NCBI GenBank assembly: GCA_903887275.1
Contig: CAISPD010000056.1
Coordinates: forward strand, 1-36,341
Reading direction: 5' to 3'
Length of the DNA: 36,341 nt
Origin: an uncultured Mucilaginibacter sp.
Lineage (GTDB): Bacteria > Bacteroidota > Bacteroidia > Sphingobacteriales > Sphingobacteriaceae
How positions within the stretch are numbered: position 1 is the stretch's first letter; every line of letters starts with the position of its first letter. Positions 29,101 through 36,341 of the stretch are shown piece by piece. The notes beneath the pieces were generated by a model that saw only the letters and a program-made list of their open reading frames with translations, was not told the origin of the DNA and searched no databases. The translations under genes were made by a program, and so were the position numbers.

Positions 29101-29402
29101 TAAAACTGAACAATGACCATGGCCTGTCCCTGCATCGAAGTGGAATAAACATATTCGACGCCCTTTACATTGGAAATCATTTTTTCAATAGGTGCAGCCA
29201 CTTTAGTTTCTACATCTTTGGGCGAAGCGCCTGGATAACCTATAAATATATCAGCCATCGGAACCTGTATTTGCGGTTCTTCTTCCCTGGGTATCAAAAA
29301 AGTACTGTATCCGCCTATCAGCAAAAAGGCGAGCATCAGCAATATTGTAAGTTTCGACTGTAAAAATGCCTGGGCAATGTTGCCTGCAAATCCGTTCTTC
29401 AT
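26184..29402 (-). CDS. RND efflux permease (AcrB superfamily; island pump)
   Basis: FLIPREEEPQIQVPMADIFIGYPGASPKDVE, ALVFITGIVVDDSIIIAENMHRH, IGFIALAGVMVRNSILLIDFV. Confidence 0.93.
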   Translation of the reverse strand: MKNGFAGNIAQAFLQSKLTILLMLAFLLIGGYSTFLIPREEEPQIQVPMADIFIGYPGASPKDVETKVAAPIEKMISNVKGVEYVYSTSMQGQAMVIVQFYVGEDVERSLVKLYSELMKNMDKMPQGITLPLIKTRAIDDVPVLGLTLWSDKYDDYQLKQIGQELDNEIKKINDVSDIKIIGGRDREIKIVLDKSKMAENHIDFLSLSKQIQGSNMQLPGGNLLQKDTAFSVTTGNFLNSSEDVANLVVGVNQQQPVYLKQIAKVEEGAESPSQYVLFGYGKANLKDAGNFKSNYPAITLSIAKKKGADAMKLSELILNKVEYLKKDLLPNDVHLTVTRNYGETASDKVSELLFHLFIAIVVVTVFVMLAMGWRGGLVVFLSVPVTFALTLFAYYFMHYTLNRITLFALVFITGIVVDDSIIIAENMHRHFKMKKLPPLQAAIYAINEVGNPTILATFTVIAAVLPMAFVSGMMGPYMSPMPIGASIAMILSLIVALTLTPYLGFIFLREKEKPVKSEEEHHSLKLEETRIYKIYRSFIQPLLETRWKRWTFILSTVVILFASLSMFYTKAVAVKMLPFDNKNEFQVVIDMPAGTTLEATQAAAKDIAACVSGQSLVKNYETYIGTSAPISFNGLVRHYDLRRGENVADIHVNLVDKNDRNIQSHAIAKQMREPIQAIAKRYNANVKIVEVPPGPPVLSTLVAEIYGPNYNEQIKVADQVKGLLDRTSNVVDVDWMVAADQPEYHLEVNKEKAMHYGVVTAQIAATVNAALRGMISGNISEPASYSQTAIKLQLSDDSKTDINDILDVKVIGMQGNVVPIRDLVTVTRQIKAKSIYRKNQKEVVYVIGDMAGNLESPSYAISDVSDHLNTLKVPKGFSLKEEYTHQPEFEDNYSLKWDGEWQITFEVFRDLGIAFAVVIILIYILIVGWFQNFTVPLIMLAAIPLSLIGIILGHWLLHAYFTATSMIGFIALAGVMVRNSILLIDFVNIRLNEGIHLKQAIIEAGAVRTTPILLTAGAVALGAVIILFDPIFQGLAISLMGGTITSTFLTLIVVPLLYFKMMRKNDVKPLES

Positions 29403-29406
29403 CTTT

Positions 29407-30522
29407 TTATCTGTTAATTTTTACAGCTGCACCGTTAAATAGCCTGCCATCCGCACTTACAATAAATTGCTCGTGCGGGGCAAGGCCGCTAAGCACTTCC
29501 ACCTGGTTTCCCTTCACTTTCCCTAGCCTCACCCAGCGAAGCAGTGCAGTATTATTATTTCCAATGGTATAAATGCCCGTAAGTTGACCTTTTTGTTCGA
29601 TAGCCTTCAACGGTACCATTACCTGATCTACATCCTGATTATTGATTGTTGATTGCTTAGCCGGAATCGATAAATTGGCATACATTCCAGCAAATAAGCC
29701 GGCTTTGTCTTTGTCCGATATAATTACTTTGATCAGGTATTGTCCTCCGCTAAACTGCGAGGATTGATTAATTTGACTAACCTTACCGTTGATCATTTTA
29801 TGAGCAGCATCAATAGCGATAGTCACGTTAGCACCCTCCTTTACCTGGCTGATCAAACTTTCCGGCACCGTAGCGCTAACCTGATAGTTGCCGTTTTGTT
29901 CAACAGTCAGAATTGGCATACCCGGATTTGCCATGCTCCCCGCATCCATTAATTTTTGGGTGACTACCCCATCAAATGGAGCCAGTAAATTGGTATAGCC
30001 AAGCGTTGCATTGATCTCGTTTTTCATCTGTTTAGCTTGTTCTAACCTTGACTTTGCCGAACTATATTGCTGGGTAATATTCTCCAGCTCTTTTGCCGAG
30101 GCACTTTGTTGTTTATACAATACCGTAAATCGGCCAAAGTCTTCTTGTGCGTTTTTCAATGCTACTTCAGCTTCTGAAATCATTGCATCTGTTTGTGCCC
30201 GTTTTGCTAGAATGTCATTATTACTTATAGTAGCCAATAATGAGCCTTTTGCAACGTGATCGCCGACCTTTACCTTAATCGCGGTAATGTAACCCATTAC
30301 CCTGGTGCTGATATTGGCAGTTTGGGCTGATTCTATCTGGCCGCTCACATTCAAAGCCTGTTGCTGATCAGTAGCCGGAGTAGTGATGGTTACTGCTATA
30401 GCTGTATCAATAGTTGAAGGCTTGTCACTTTTTATATTTGAAGAACAGGCACTTAGTGAAAGCAGTCCTATACTGGCAATTGCTTTAAAAGTTCTGAAAG
30501 TAGCATTAATGGCTGTACTCAT
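29407..30522 (-). CDS. RND periplasmic adaptor (MFP), predicted lipoprotein
   Basis: Lipobox LLSLSACSS; ANISTRVMGYITAIKVKVGDHVAKGSLLATI; LLAPFDGVVTQKLMDAGSMANPG. Confidence 0.9.
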   Translation of the reverse strand: MSTAINATFRTFKAIASIGLLSLSACSSNIKSDKPSTIDTAIAVTITTPATDQQQALNVSGQIESAQTANISTRVMGYITAIKVKVGDHVAKGSLLATISNNDILAKRAQTDAMISEAEVALKNAQEDFGRFTVLYKQQSASAKELENITQQYSSAKSRLEQAKQMKNEINATLGYTNLLAPFDGVVTQKLMDAGSMANPGMPILTVEQNGNYQVSATVPESLISQVKEGANVTIAIDAAHKMINGKVSQINQSSQFSGGQYLIKVIISDKDKAGLFAGMYANLSIPAKQSTINNQDVDQVMVPLKAIEQKGQLTGIYTIGNNNTALLRWVRLGKVKGNQVEVLSGLAPHEQFIVSADGRLFNGAAVKINR

Positions 30523-30532
30523 TTTTATGGAA

Positions 30533-31876
30533 TTATTTGTTAGTGGTGGCGGTTAAGAATTGCAAGTAAAACCGGGTTAAATTCATGGTAAAGTTGGCCT
30601 GGGCCAGCGCAAATTTTTGTTGTAGCAGCTGTGATTGCGCCATCAATACATCAGTGGTGTTAATTAAGCCTTGCTGATAGCGGTTTTGCAGTATCCGAAG
30701 CGATTCATCGGCCTGTTCAATAGCTGCTTTGTGTTGCTTTATTTCAAAACTTGCATCCGAGAGGTCATTAATAGCTTTATTGAATTCTAACTGGCTCTGC
30801 TCACGTTGCAGTGCCAATTGTTCGCCCAATTTGTCGCGTTCAAGTTTCTGAATGGTAATGGTATTTTTAGTTTTGTTTCCTTTAAATATATCCCAGGATA
30901 ATTGCACACCGACCAGATATGAATTTGCACCGAAACCTGTTAAGCGGCTATCATTATATTGGTAGTTCCCAAAAGCATTAAGCCGTGGCAGGAAACTCAT
31001 CTGGCTTGATCTGATCATCATATATGATGCGTCAATCGCTTTTTGAATAGCCATAAAATCCGAACGTTTTGAACCAATACTTTGCACGGAGTCGTTGATC
31101 TTCCTGATCGACTCAAAAGCCGGATCGATACGATATAATGTTCCGCTTTTTACTCCCATCAGTAAACTCAGGTAGTCGCAGGCATCCCGTACGTTCCTTT
31201 TCGCTTTGTTCAAATTAGTTTCAACCATATTTAATTGTACCTGAGCGTTCAATAGGTCAGACTTTTGAATCAGGCCCTGCTGAAAATGATTGTTGGTATA
31301 GACATAAACAGCATTTGTAGTTGCCAATGCGTCTTCCAAAACGTTAACTGCATTGTTGGCCAATTTCAATTGCAAAAAGGCTTTCTGCACCTCAAATGTT
31401 AGATACTCTATTGTCCGTTGGGTTTTGTACTGATATACTTCAGCTTCTATTTGGGCTGCTTTTCTCATATACAGCATGTCCATATTCAGGATCGGTTGTT
31501 GTATTTCCAGCTTGGTCATAAAGTCGACTGTACCGGTGGGATGGTTCAATAGCCCCGGAACAAAATCATTTTGAGTGATCGATCTTTGTTCTAATTTATA
31601 ACCAAAGGCATTTAATGGGTCATTTGTGCCCATTCCAGTTACAGAAAATCCCACCTGCGGGAGAAAGGCTGCCTCGGTTTTTTTATAATTGGCTAAGGCT
31701 ATTTTTTCGTCCATTTTTGCCAAACGGATGTTCCTATTGCTGGCCAGCGTTGCTTCAATAGCCTCGTTCAAGGTTAAATTTTTAGTGCTGTCCTGTGCAA
31801 GGCATCTTACACTAAATGCACTTATCGAGAAAATTACTAACAGACCTTTTAAAATAAGATAGCGTTGGAAATTCAT
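30533..31876 (-). CDS. TolC-family outer membrane efflux protein
   Basis: Signal peptide; LTLNEAIEATLASNRNIRLAKMDEKIALANYKKTEAAFLPQVG; C-terminal QQGLINTTDVLMAQSQLLQQ. Confidence 0.9.
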   Translation of the reverse strand: MNFQRYLILKGLLVIFSISAFSVRCLAQDSTKNLTLNEAIEATLASNRNIRLAKMDEKIALANYKKTEAAFLPQVGFSVTGMGTNDPLNAFGYKLEQRSITQNDFVPGLLNHPTGTVDFMTKLEIQQPILNMDMLYMRKAAQIEAEVYQYKTQRTIEYLTFEVQKAFLQLKLANNAVNVLEDALATTNAVYVYTNNHFQQGLIQKSDLLNAQVQLNMVETNLNKAKRNVRDACDYLSLLMGVKSGTLYRIDPAFESIRKINDSVQSIGSKRSDFMAIQKAIDASYMMIRSSQMSFLPRLNAFGNYQYNDSRLTGFGANSYLVGVQLSWDIFKGNKTKNTITIQKLERDKLGEQLALQREQSQLEFNKAINDLSDASFEIKQHKAAIEQADESLRILQNRYQQGLINTTDVLMAQSQLLQQKFALAQANFTMNLTRFYLQFLTATTNK

Positions 31877-31893
31877 TCGTATTTAATTTCCTT

Positions 31894-31901
31894 CAAAACT
31901 A
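31894..31901 (-). promoter_or_regulatory. Candidate -7 element (TAGTTTTG on minus strand) for the island efflux operon
   Basis: Matches TAnnTTTG upstream of the TolC start at 31876; no consensus -33, with the palindrome there instead. Confidence 0.5.
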
Positions 31902-31922
31902 TCGGCATCTGAAAAGCTAAAT

Positions 31923-31938
31923 GGTAACATATGTTACC
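31923..31938. promoter_or_regulatory. Perfect 16-bp palindrome, candidate Crp/Fnr operator
   Basis: GGTAACATATGTTACC, about 47-62 bp upstream of the TolC start codon. Confidence 0.65.
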
Positions 31939-32082
31939 TACTGTCCATCGTAATAGCAATTTATGCGGGGAGAGGTATTATTTAACTGAAAGTGGTGCAA
32001 TGTAGAAATCACTTTATTGTTTAATAAAACCAACATCAAATGGGATTAAACCATTGTTTATCAATTATTTAAAATAAAAGTA

Positions 32083-32175
32083 CGCCACATTTGGGATGTG
32101 GAGGCCGCAGGTTCGAATCCTGCCAACCCGACGAAACAAAAGCCGCTTCTGAGTAATCAGAGCGGCTTTTTTGTT
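32083..32175. repeat. Right direct repeat (attR-like; truncated tRNA-Pro 3' half plus terminator)
   Basis: Starts CGCCACATTTGGGATG...; lacks the tRNA 5' half and promoter; the one mismatch breaks an acceptor-stem pair. Confidence 0.9.
32138..32172 (+). terminator. Duplicated tRNA-Pro terminator hairpin
   Basis: Identical to 21942-21976 (offset 10196). Confidence 0.8.
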
Positions 32176-32756
32176 TTTTGACAACTTTTGGCCTTGACAA
32201 AAAGACCCATTTTTAAGTACATTTTGAGTTGAATGTCTAGTAAAAATAGCTGCTTTATCAAAATCTGTAAACCACCACAATAACGCTAAATTCTTTAAAG
32301 TTTCGATAGGCTTTACCCACAAACGTATTATTTAATTTATTAGCAAATAGGGTCAGGTTGTCAAAAGCCAAATAGACCGGAAAGGCAAAATATTTACGAT
32401 GAAATTTATTGTTATTAAATTAATGAAGGGCCAATTAACCTAAACGTTTTTTTAGGCCATTGCTACAAAGTTAGTGTGTCTGAAATTATTTTTCAAGTAT
32501 GATATAACCTATGCAAAAACCTTTTGGTAATCGGGCAACAAGAAAACATGCAGATTTACGGGTTTCTAATTTAAATCGACAACCTTTCAATTCCAAAATT
32601 TCTCGCAGTTACCAATCATCCATCAGGTAATGATTAACATTAAAGTGTCGAAACCTATATTTTAAAGTGATTCCAATCATAGCTTAAAGCTTTGGTATCC
32701 GGTAATTTTAAAAAACGGACTTTTTCTTCAACAATTTAAAACTCTTTGAGAGGGGT

Positions 32757-34298
32757 ATTAATCGGGTATCAAACGACGATCTTTTATTACTAATTGATAG
32801 TATTAGCGATTACGCGATTGTTATGCTAGATAGGGATGGTGTAATAACAAGTTGGAACAAAGGAGCGCAAAACATTAAAGGGTACGACGAAGATGAAGTA
32901 ATTGGCAAAAATTTTTCAATCTTTTACCTGCCAGAAGACATTAAGAAAGATATCCCTTCAAAGAATCTGGAAATAGCAATTAAAACCGGTAGTTATTCGG
33001 TAACCGCAAAAAGATTAAAAAAGGACGGATCGTTATTTTGGGGTTACATGGTAATTACAGCTTTATATGACAATGAAGGCAAATTGCGGGGATTCGCTAA
33101 AATAACCCAGGATATTACAAAACAGAAAACCCTTCAGGATGACCTGGACAACCTTCACATCGAATTTGAGAACAAAACCAGAGAAAAGCTAAAAATCGCT
33201 TTAAAAGAAAATATCGATTATAAACGGGCCATAGATCAATCGGCAATCGTAGCTATCACTGATCAAAAAGGGATCATAACACATGTAAATGACAATTTTT
33301 GCAGTATTTCCAAATATTCGCGGGCTGAACTAATTGGCCAGGATCACCGTATGCTTAATTCCGGCTACCATGATAAAGCATTTATAAAGGACCTTTGGAA
33401 AACAATCGCCGGGGGCAAAATCTGGAGGGGTGAGTTTCGAAATCGTGCTAAAGATGGTAGTTTCTATTGGGTCGACGCTACGATCATACCATTTGTTAAT
33501 GCGCAAGGAAAACCCTATCAATACATAGCTATCAGGTCAGATATTACGGCCCGAAAAGTATACGAAGAAAAAATGAATGCCTTGAATGCTGATCTGACCC
33601 GTCAAAAAAAGGAATTAGAGATATACAATGAACAATTAGAACAATTTGCCTACGTGGCGTCTCATGATTTGCAGGAACCACTACGAATGATAACCGGCTT
33701 TCTTAACCAACTGGAGCTTAAATACAATAACGTACTTGATGACAAAGGCAGAAAATTCATCGGTTTCGCAGTTGATGGCGCCAAACGAATGAAATCTATC
33801 ATTCTGGATCTACTTTATTATTATCGAATAGGAAAGGCCGATGAAGATTTAGAAATGGTTGATCTAACCGAATTACTTAACGGGGTTTTATCACTTTTTC
33901 AGCACGAGAAGGGGGCAAAAATAAAGTACACCAATTTACCGGTAATAACTACACACAGATCGCAAATAAGGCAGGTGTTTCATAATCTAATCGGGAATGC
34001 TATTAAATATCGAAGAGCAGAAATACCGCTCTTATTAAACATTTCCTTCAATGAAAATGATACGCACTACCAGTTTGCAATTAAAGACAATGGAATTGGA
34101 ATATCTGAAGAATATTTTGACAAGATTTTTATCATATTTCAACGACTTCATAGCAGTGCTGAATACAGTGGAACAGGAATGGGGTTAGCAATAACCAAAA
34201 AAATTGTAGAAAATCTGGGAGGTACTATATGGCTTGAATCAACAATCGGCAAGGGCACTACCTTTTACTTCACTTTGGCTAAAGACTTTAAAAAATGA
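32757..34298 (+). CDS. Multi-PAS sensor histidine kinase (start uncertain; first ATG at 32823)
   Basis: Two PAS/PAC domains (ITSWNKGAQNIKGYDEDEVIG; ITHVNDNFCSISKYSRAELIGQDHRMLNSGYHDKAF), H-box FAYVASHDLQEPLRMI, N/G boxes FHNLIGNAIKYR, IKDNGIGI, GTGMGLAITKKIV. Homologous PAS sequence (LLLIDSISDYAIVMLD) begins upstream of the first ATG. Confidence 0.85.
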   Translation: MNRVSNDDLLLLIDSISDYAIVMLDRDGVITSWNKGAQNIKGYDEDEVIGKNFSIFYLPEDIKKDIPSKNLEIAIKTGSYSVTAKRLKKDGSLFWGYMVITALYDNEGKLRGFAKITQDITKQKTLQDDLDNLHIEFENKTREKLKIALKENIDYKRAIDQSAIVAITDQKGIITHVNDNFCSISKYSRAELIGQDHRMLNSGYHDKAFIKDLWKTIAGGKIWRGEFRNRAKDGSFYWVDATIIPFVNAQGKPYQYIAIRSDITARKVYEEKMNALNADLTRQKKELEIYNEQLEQFAYVASHDLQEPLRMITGFLNQLELKYNNVLDDKGRKFIGFAVDGAKRMKSIILDLLYYYRIGKADEDLEMVDLTELLNGVLSLFQHEKGAKIKYTNLPVITTHRSQIRQVFHNLIGNAIKYRRAEIPLLLNISFNENDTHYQFAIKDNGIGISEEYFDKIFIIFQRLHSSAEYSGTGMGLAITKKIVENLGGTIWLESTIGKGTTFYFTLAKDFKK

Positions 34299-34714
34299 AT
34301 GGTGTTCAGTTACTATTAGTAGAAGATAACGAAGGAGATATTTTCGCTACTCTTGACGCTTTTGAATCAAGCATGGTTATTAATAATATCATTGTAAAAA
34401 CCGATTGCGACCAGGCAATCAGCTATTTTAAAAAAATAGCTAGCACTGAGGATTTGCCCGATCTTGTTTTATTAGATATAAATCTACCCAAAATCTCGGG
34501 CCACGAAGTACTAAAGTACTTAAAACAACATCAGGAATATAAAGCCATTCCTGTAATTATGTTTACATCGTCCTCTTCTGAAGATGACATAACAAAAGAC
34601 TATCGAAATGGTGTCAATAGCTTTATCACCAAACCAATAGAATACTCAGACTATGTTGGAGTATTAAAAAGGATTGAAGAATTTTGGCTGAAAATATCGG
34701 GAATTTCATATTGA
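34295..34714 (+). CDS. Response regulator (single receiver domain, Rcp1-like)
   Basis: LLLVEDNEGDIFATLDAF, DLVLLDINLPKISGHEVL, VIMFTSSSSEDDI, SFITKPIEY; 4-nt overlap with the kinase gene. Confidence 0.93.
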   Translation: MNGVQLLLVEDNEGDIFATLDAFESSMVINNIIVKTDCDQAISYFKKIASTEDLPDLVLLDINLPKISGHEVLKYLKQHQEYKAIPVIMFTSSSSEDDITKDYRNGVNSFITKPIEYSDYVGVLKRIEEFWLKISGISY

Positions 34715-34959
34715 AACTAATAAAAGTTACATGTATTGCCTCCCAATAACAGCATCGTATAAAGTCTGAAAGACTTCAGCTGCAAAAACGTTATTCAATC
34801 GGTTATATCTATAAATCTAGCTTAATCTGAGCATTTTGTTTGAAGCCATCTATAATTGCAAAAAACAAAATAACACCAATTGGGAATATAAGAAAACAGC
34901 CTAAGGGTACGCATTGCCAGGTGTTTAAAAAGGAGAAAAATAGAAAACGGCCAAAAGCT

Positions 34960-35487
34960 TCAATTGTCGTTTGAAGCCAAATCCGTCAAACTTTTTAACG
35001 AACCGTCAGGAATCTGATCTTGTTTGATATTAAAGTTGCAGTAGGTCTGGCAATTGTTTAAAGCCGGGAGTATTTCAGTACTCAATATTACTTTTGACCA
35101 TTTGGCTGATTCCTGATCGAAAACAAATAATGAATTCTTTTTAATGTCATAATAGAACCAGGCAATTGTACTGGCCCCATTAAAGGTTGTCCTTTTCAAG
35201 GCTACCTGAAAACCATTTAATATCCTGGGGTCAATTTGCTTAATGACTGCTATTTTAGGACCTGGGTACATATTTTGAAGTTGTCGTACAACAGGGGTAT
35301 TGTAAACTAAATCAATAATAGCATTTTTAAACAGAACTGCCCTTTCGCCAATCGCAAGTGTCTCCTGCCCTTTGTCGAAATCTATGGTGAATAACTTCGA
35401 TGTTGGATTAGCGTCCACAACATTGTTTTGGGCGTGCCCCCATTGGTAAACCAAAATTAGCAGAAGTAAAAGTTTTAGTTTGTTCAT
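34960..35487 (-). CDS. Secreted hypothetical protein
   Basis: Signal peptide MNKLKLLLLLILVYQWGHAQ; no family recognised. Confidence 0.6.
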   Translation of the reverse strand: MNKLKLLLLLILVYQWGHAQNNVVDANPTSKLFTIDFDKGQETLAIGERAVLFKNAIIDLVYNTPVVRQLQNMYPGPKIAVIKQIDPRILNGFQVALKRTTFNGASTIAWFYYDIKKNSLFVFDQESAKWSKVILSTEILPALNNCQTYCNFNIKQDQIPDGSLKSLTDLASNDN

Positions 35488-35790
35488 TGCAAATCAGTAA
35501 ATGAAGTTCACGTTTGGCTTGCAATATTAATACCAAAGGCACGGCTAGCTACACTACTCAAAGTAGTAGGTAACCTTTATCCAGGGAAAATCGTTGGCGC
35601 TATTTCTCGTTAGATTTTCGATAAAACCGCCCTGATCTTTGATGTATCGAACCCAAATGAATATTTTGAACAATACTTACCTTCAGTTTAAATGCTTTTA
35701 TCTAGTTCCGATACTACTACTTTGAGGAATAAAAAAGAGATAATTGAATTGCTCGCAGCTAATAACTTTGCATTGAAAATTTAATAAAAC

Positions 35791-36003
35791 ATGGAGGATA
35801 AGGACATCCTGTTTTACTTGTTGGCGGCGATGCTATTCTGTTCTCTCATAGCTGCGATCTATAATTTCATCAGATATCTTCAGTTTTTAGGAACCGGTAA
35901 ACTGTTCTATGTGCACTCGCACGCTAGTAAATTGAAGGTTTTTTTAGTATTTGGAGTTATATTTGGCCTATTAATGTATCTGAATTATACAGATATAATT
36001 TAG
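35791..36003 (+). CDS. Small two-TM hypothetical membrane protein
   Basis: Two hydrophobic segments (LFYLLAAMLFCSLIAAIYNFI; VFLVFGVIFGLLMYLNY). Confidence 0.5.
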   Translation: MEDKDILFYLLAAMLFCSLIAAIYNFIRYLQFLGTGKLFYVHSHASKLKVFLVFGVIFGLLMYLNYTDII

Positions 36004-36341
36004 AAGGCTAAGCAAAGAGTAGTTATAGATTTAATTGAAGACACATTATCATATTTTGTATTGAAAAACAAAATATAAACGGCTACAAAAAAATTGCGGC
36101 TTCACATGCATAAAAAGCACCTTTCAAGAAAAGGAAAAGATGGCAATTATATACCAATAGCGATTAATAATATTATGGATCAGGAAGGTGCCCTATGAAG
36201 TTTGACAATACCGAACCAATACTCGCATAACACCTTTAATTGCTCAATAAAAACAAACAAATCCATTGGCTTGACCATATAGGAATTTGCTTGATTGGAA
36301 TACGCATCATTTACATCCTGGTGCGAATTAGAAGTTGTCAA

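Larger units (their letters stand above)
21887..32175. mobile_element. Putative tRNA-Pro-anchored genomic island (about 10.2 kb), no integrase recognised
   Basis: Bounded by 93-bp direct repeats of a tRNA 3' end; contains a self-contained efflux and sulfur-type gene set. Confidence 0.6.

Noticed and set aside
32083-32133. Second tRNA-Pro gene
   Set aside because: The 5' half and promoter are missing and the A at 32126 breaks an acceptor-stem pair, so it is not a functional tRNA.
32065-32322. 85-aa minus ORF (KKAALITQKRLLFRRVGRIRTCGLHIPNV)
   Set aside because: Antisense translation of the truncated tRNA repeat; resemblance to the 21.7-kb ORF reflects the DNA repeat, not a gene family.
32180-32700. 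Possible remnants of an integrase beyond the right repeat
   Set aside because: No ORF with recombinase motifs (R..HxxR..Y or serine recombinase) could be found there.
36051-36076. ATATTTTGT...ACAAAATAT inverted repeat as a special regulatory site
   Set aside because: Probably an ordinary AT-rich terminator-like hairpin after the small ORF; too little support.

Overview
This window looks like a Bacteroidota chromosome segment, probably Sphingobacteriaceae (Mucilaginibacter/Pedobacter-like); the taxon is inferred from gene content, TAnnTTTG-type promoters and protein style. The left third is a histidine operon (hisD-C-B-H-A-F-IE, hisD truncated at the window edge). It is followed by a WD40 protein, an SH3/NlpC-P60 peptidase, a 4Fe-4S ferredoxin, a LuxC-like acyl-CoA reductase, and a 67-aa protein with an FtsE-like ATPase. 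Next comes a tolC/MFP/RND/RND efflux operon with two tandem paralogous pumps, and a convergent conserved 494-aa protein of unknown function. A complete tRNA-Pro(UGG) gene lies at 21862-21935. Its 3' half plus terminator is duplicated at 32083-32175 (93 bp, 1 mismatch), bracketing about 10.2 kb. That segment reads as a tRNA-anchored genomic island with no recognisable integrase. It carries a compact nine-gene minus-strand cluster: TolC, MFP, RND pump, PII-like small protein, DUF2892, DUF983, rhodanese, Crp/Fnr regulator, DUF2892. A perfect 16-bp palindrome lies about 40 bp upstream of the inferred transcription start. The island also carries a Lys/Ala/Asp heptad-repeat secreted protein with a His-rich tail. 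To the right are a PAS histidine kinase and response regulator pair and small hypothetical proteins. The strongest candidate for an under-described system is the island operon, a possible sulfur/thiol-responsive efflux module. All family calls are by eye; no searches were run.
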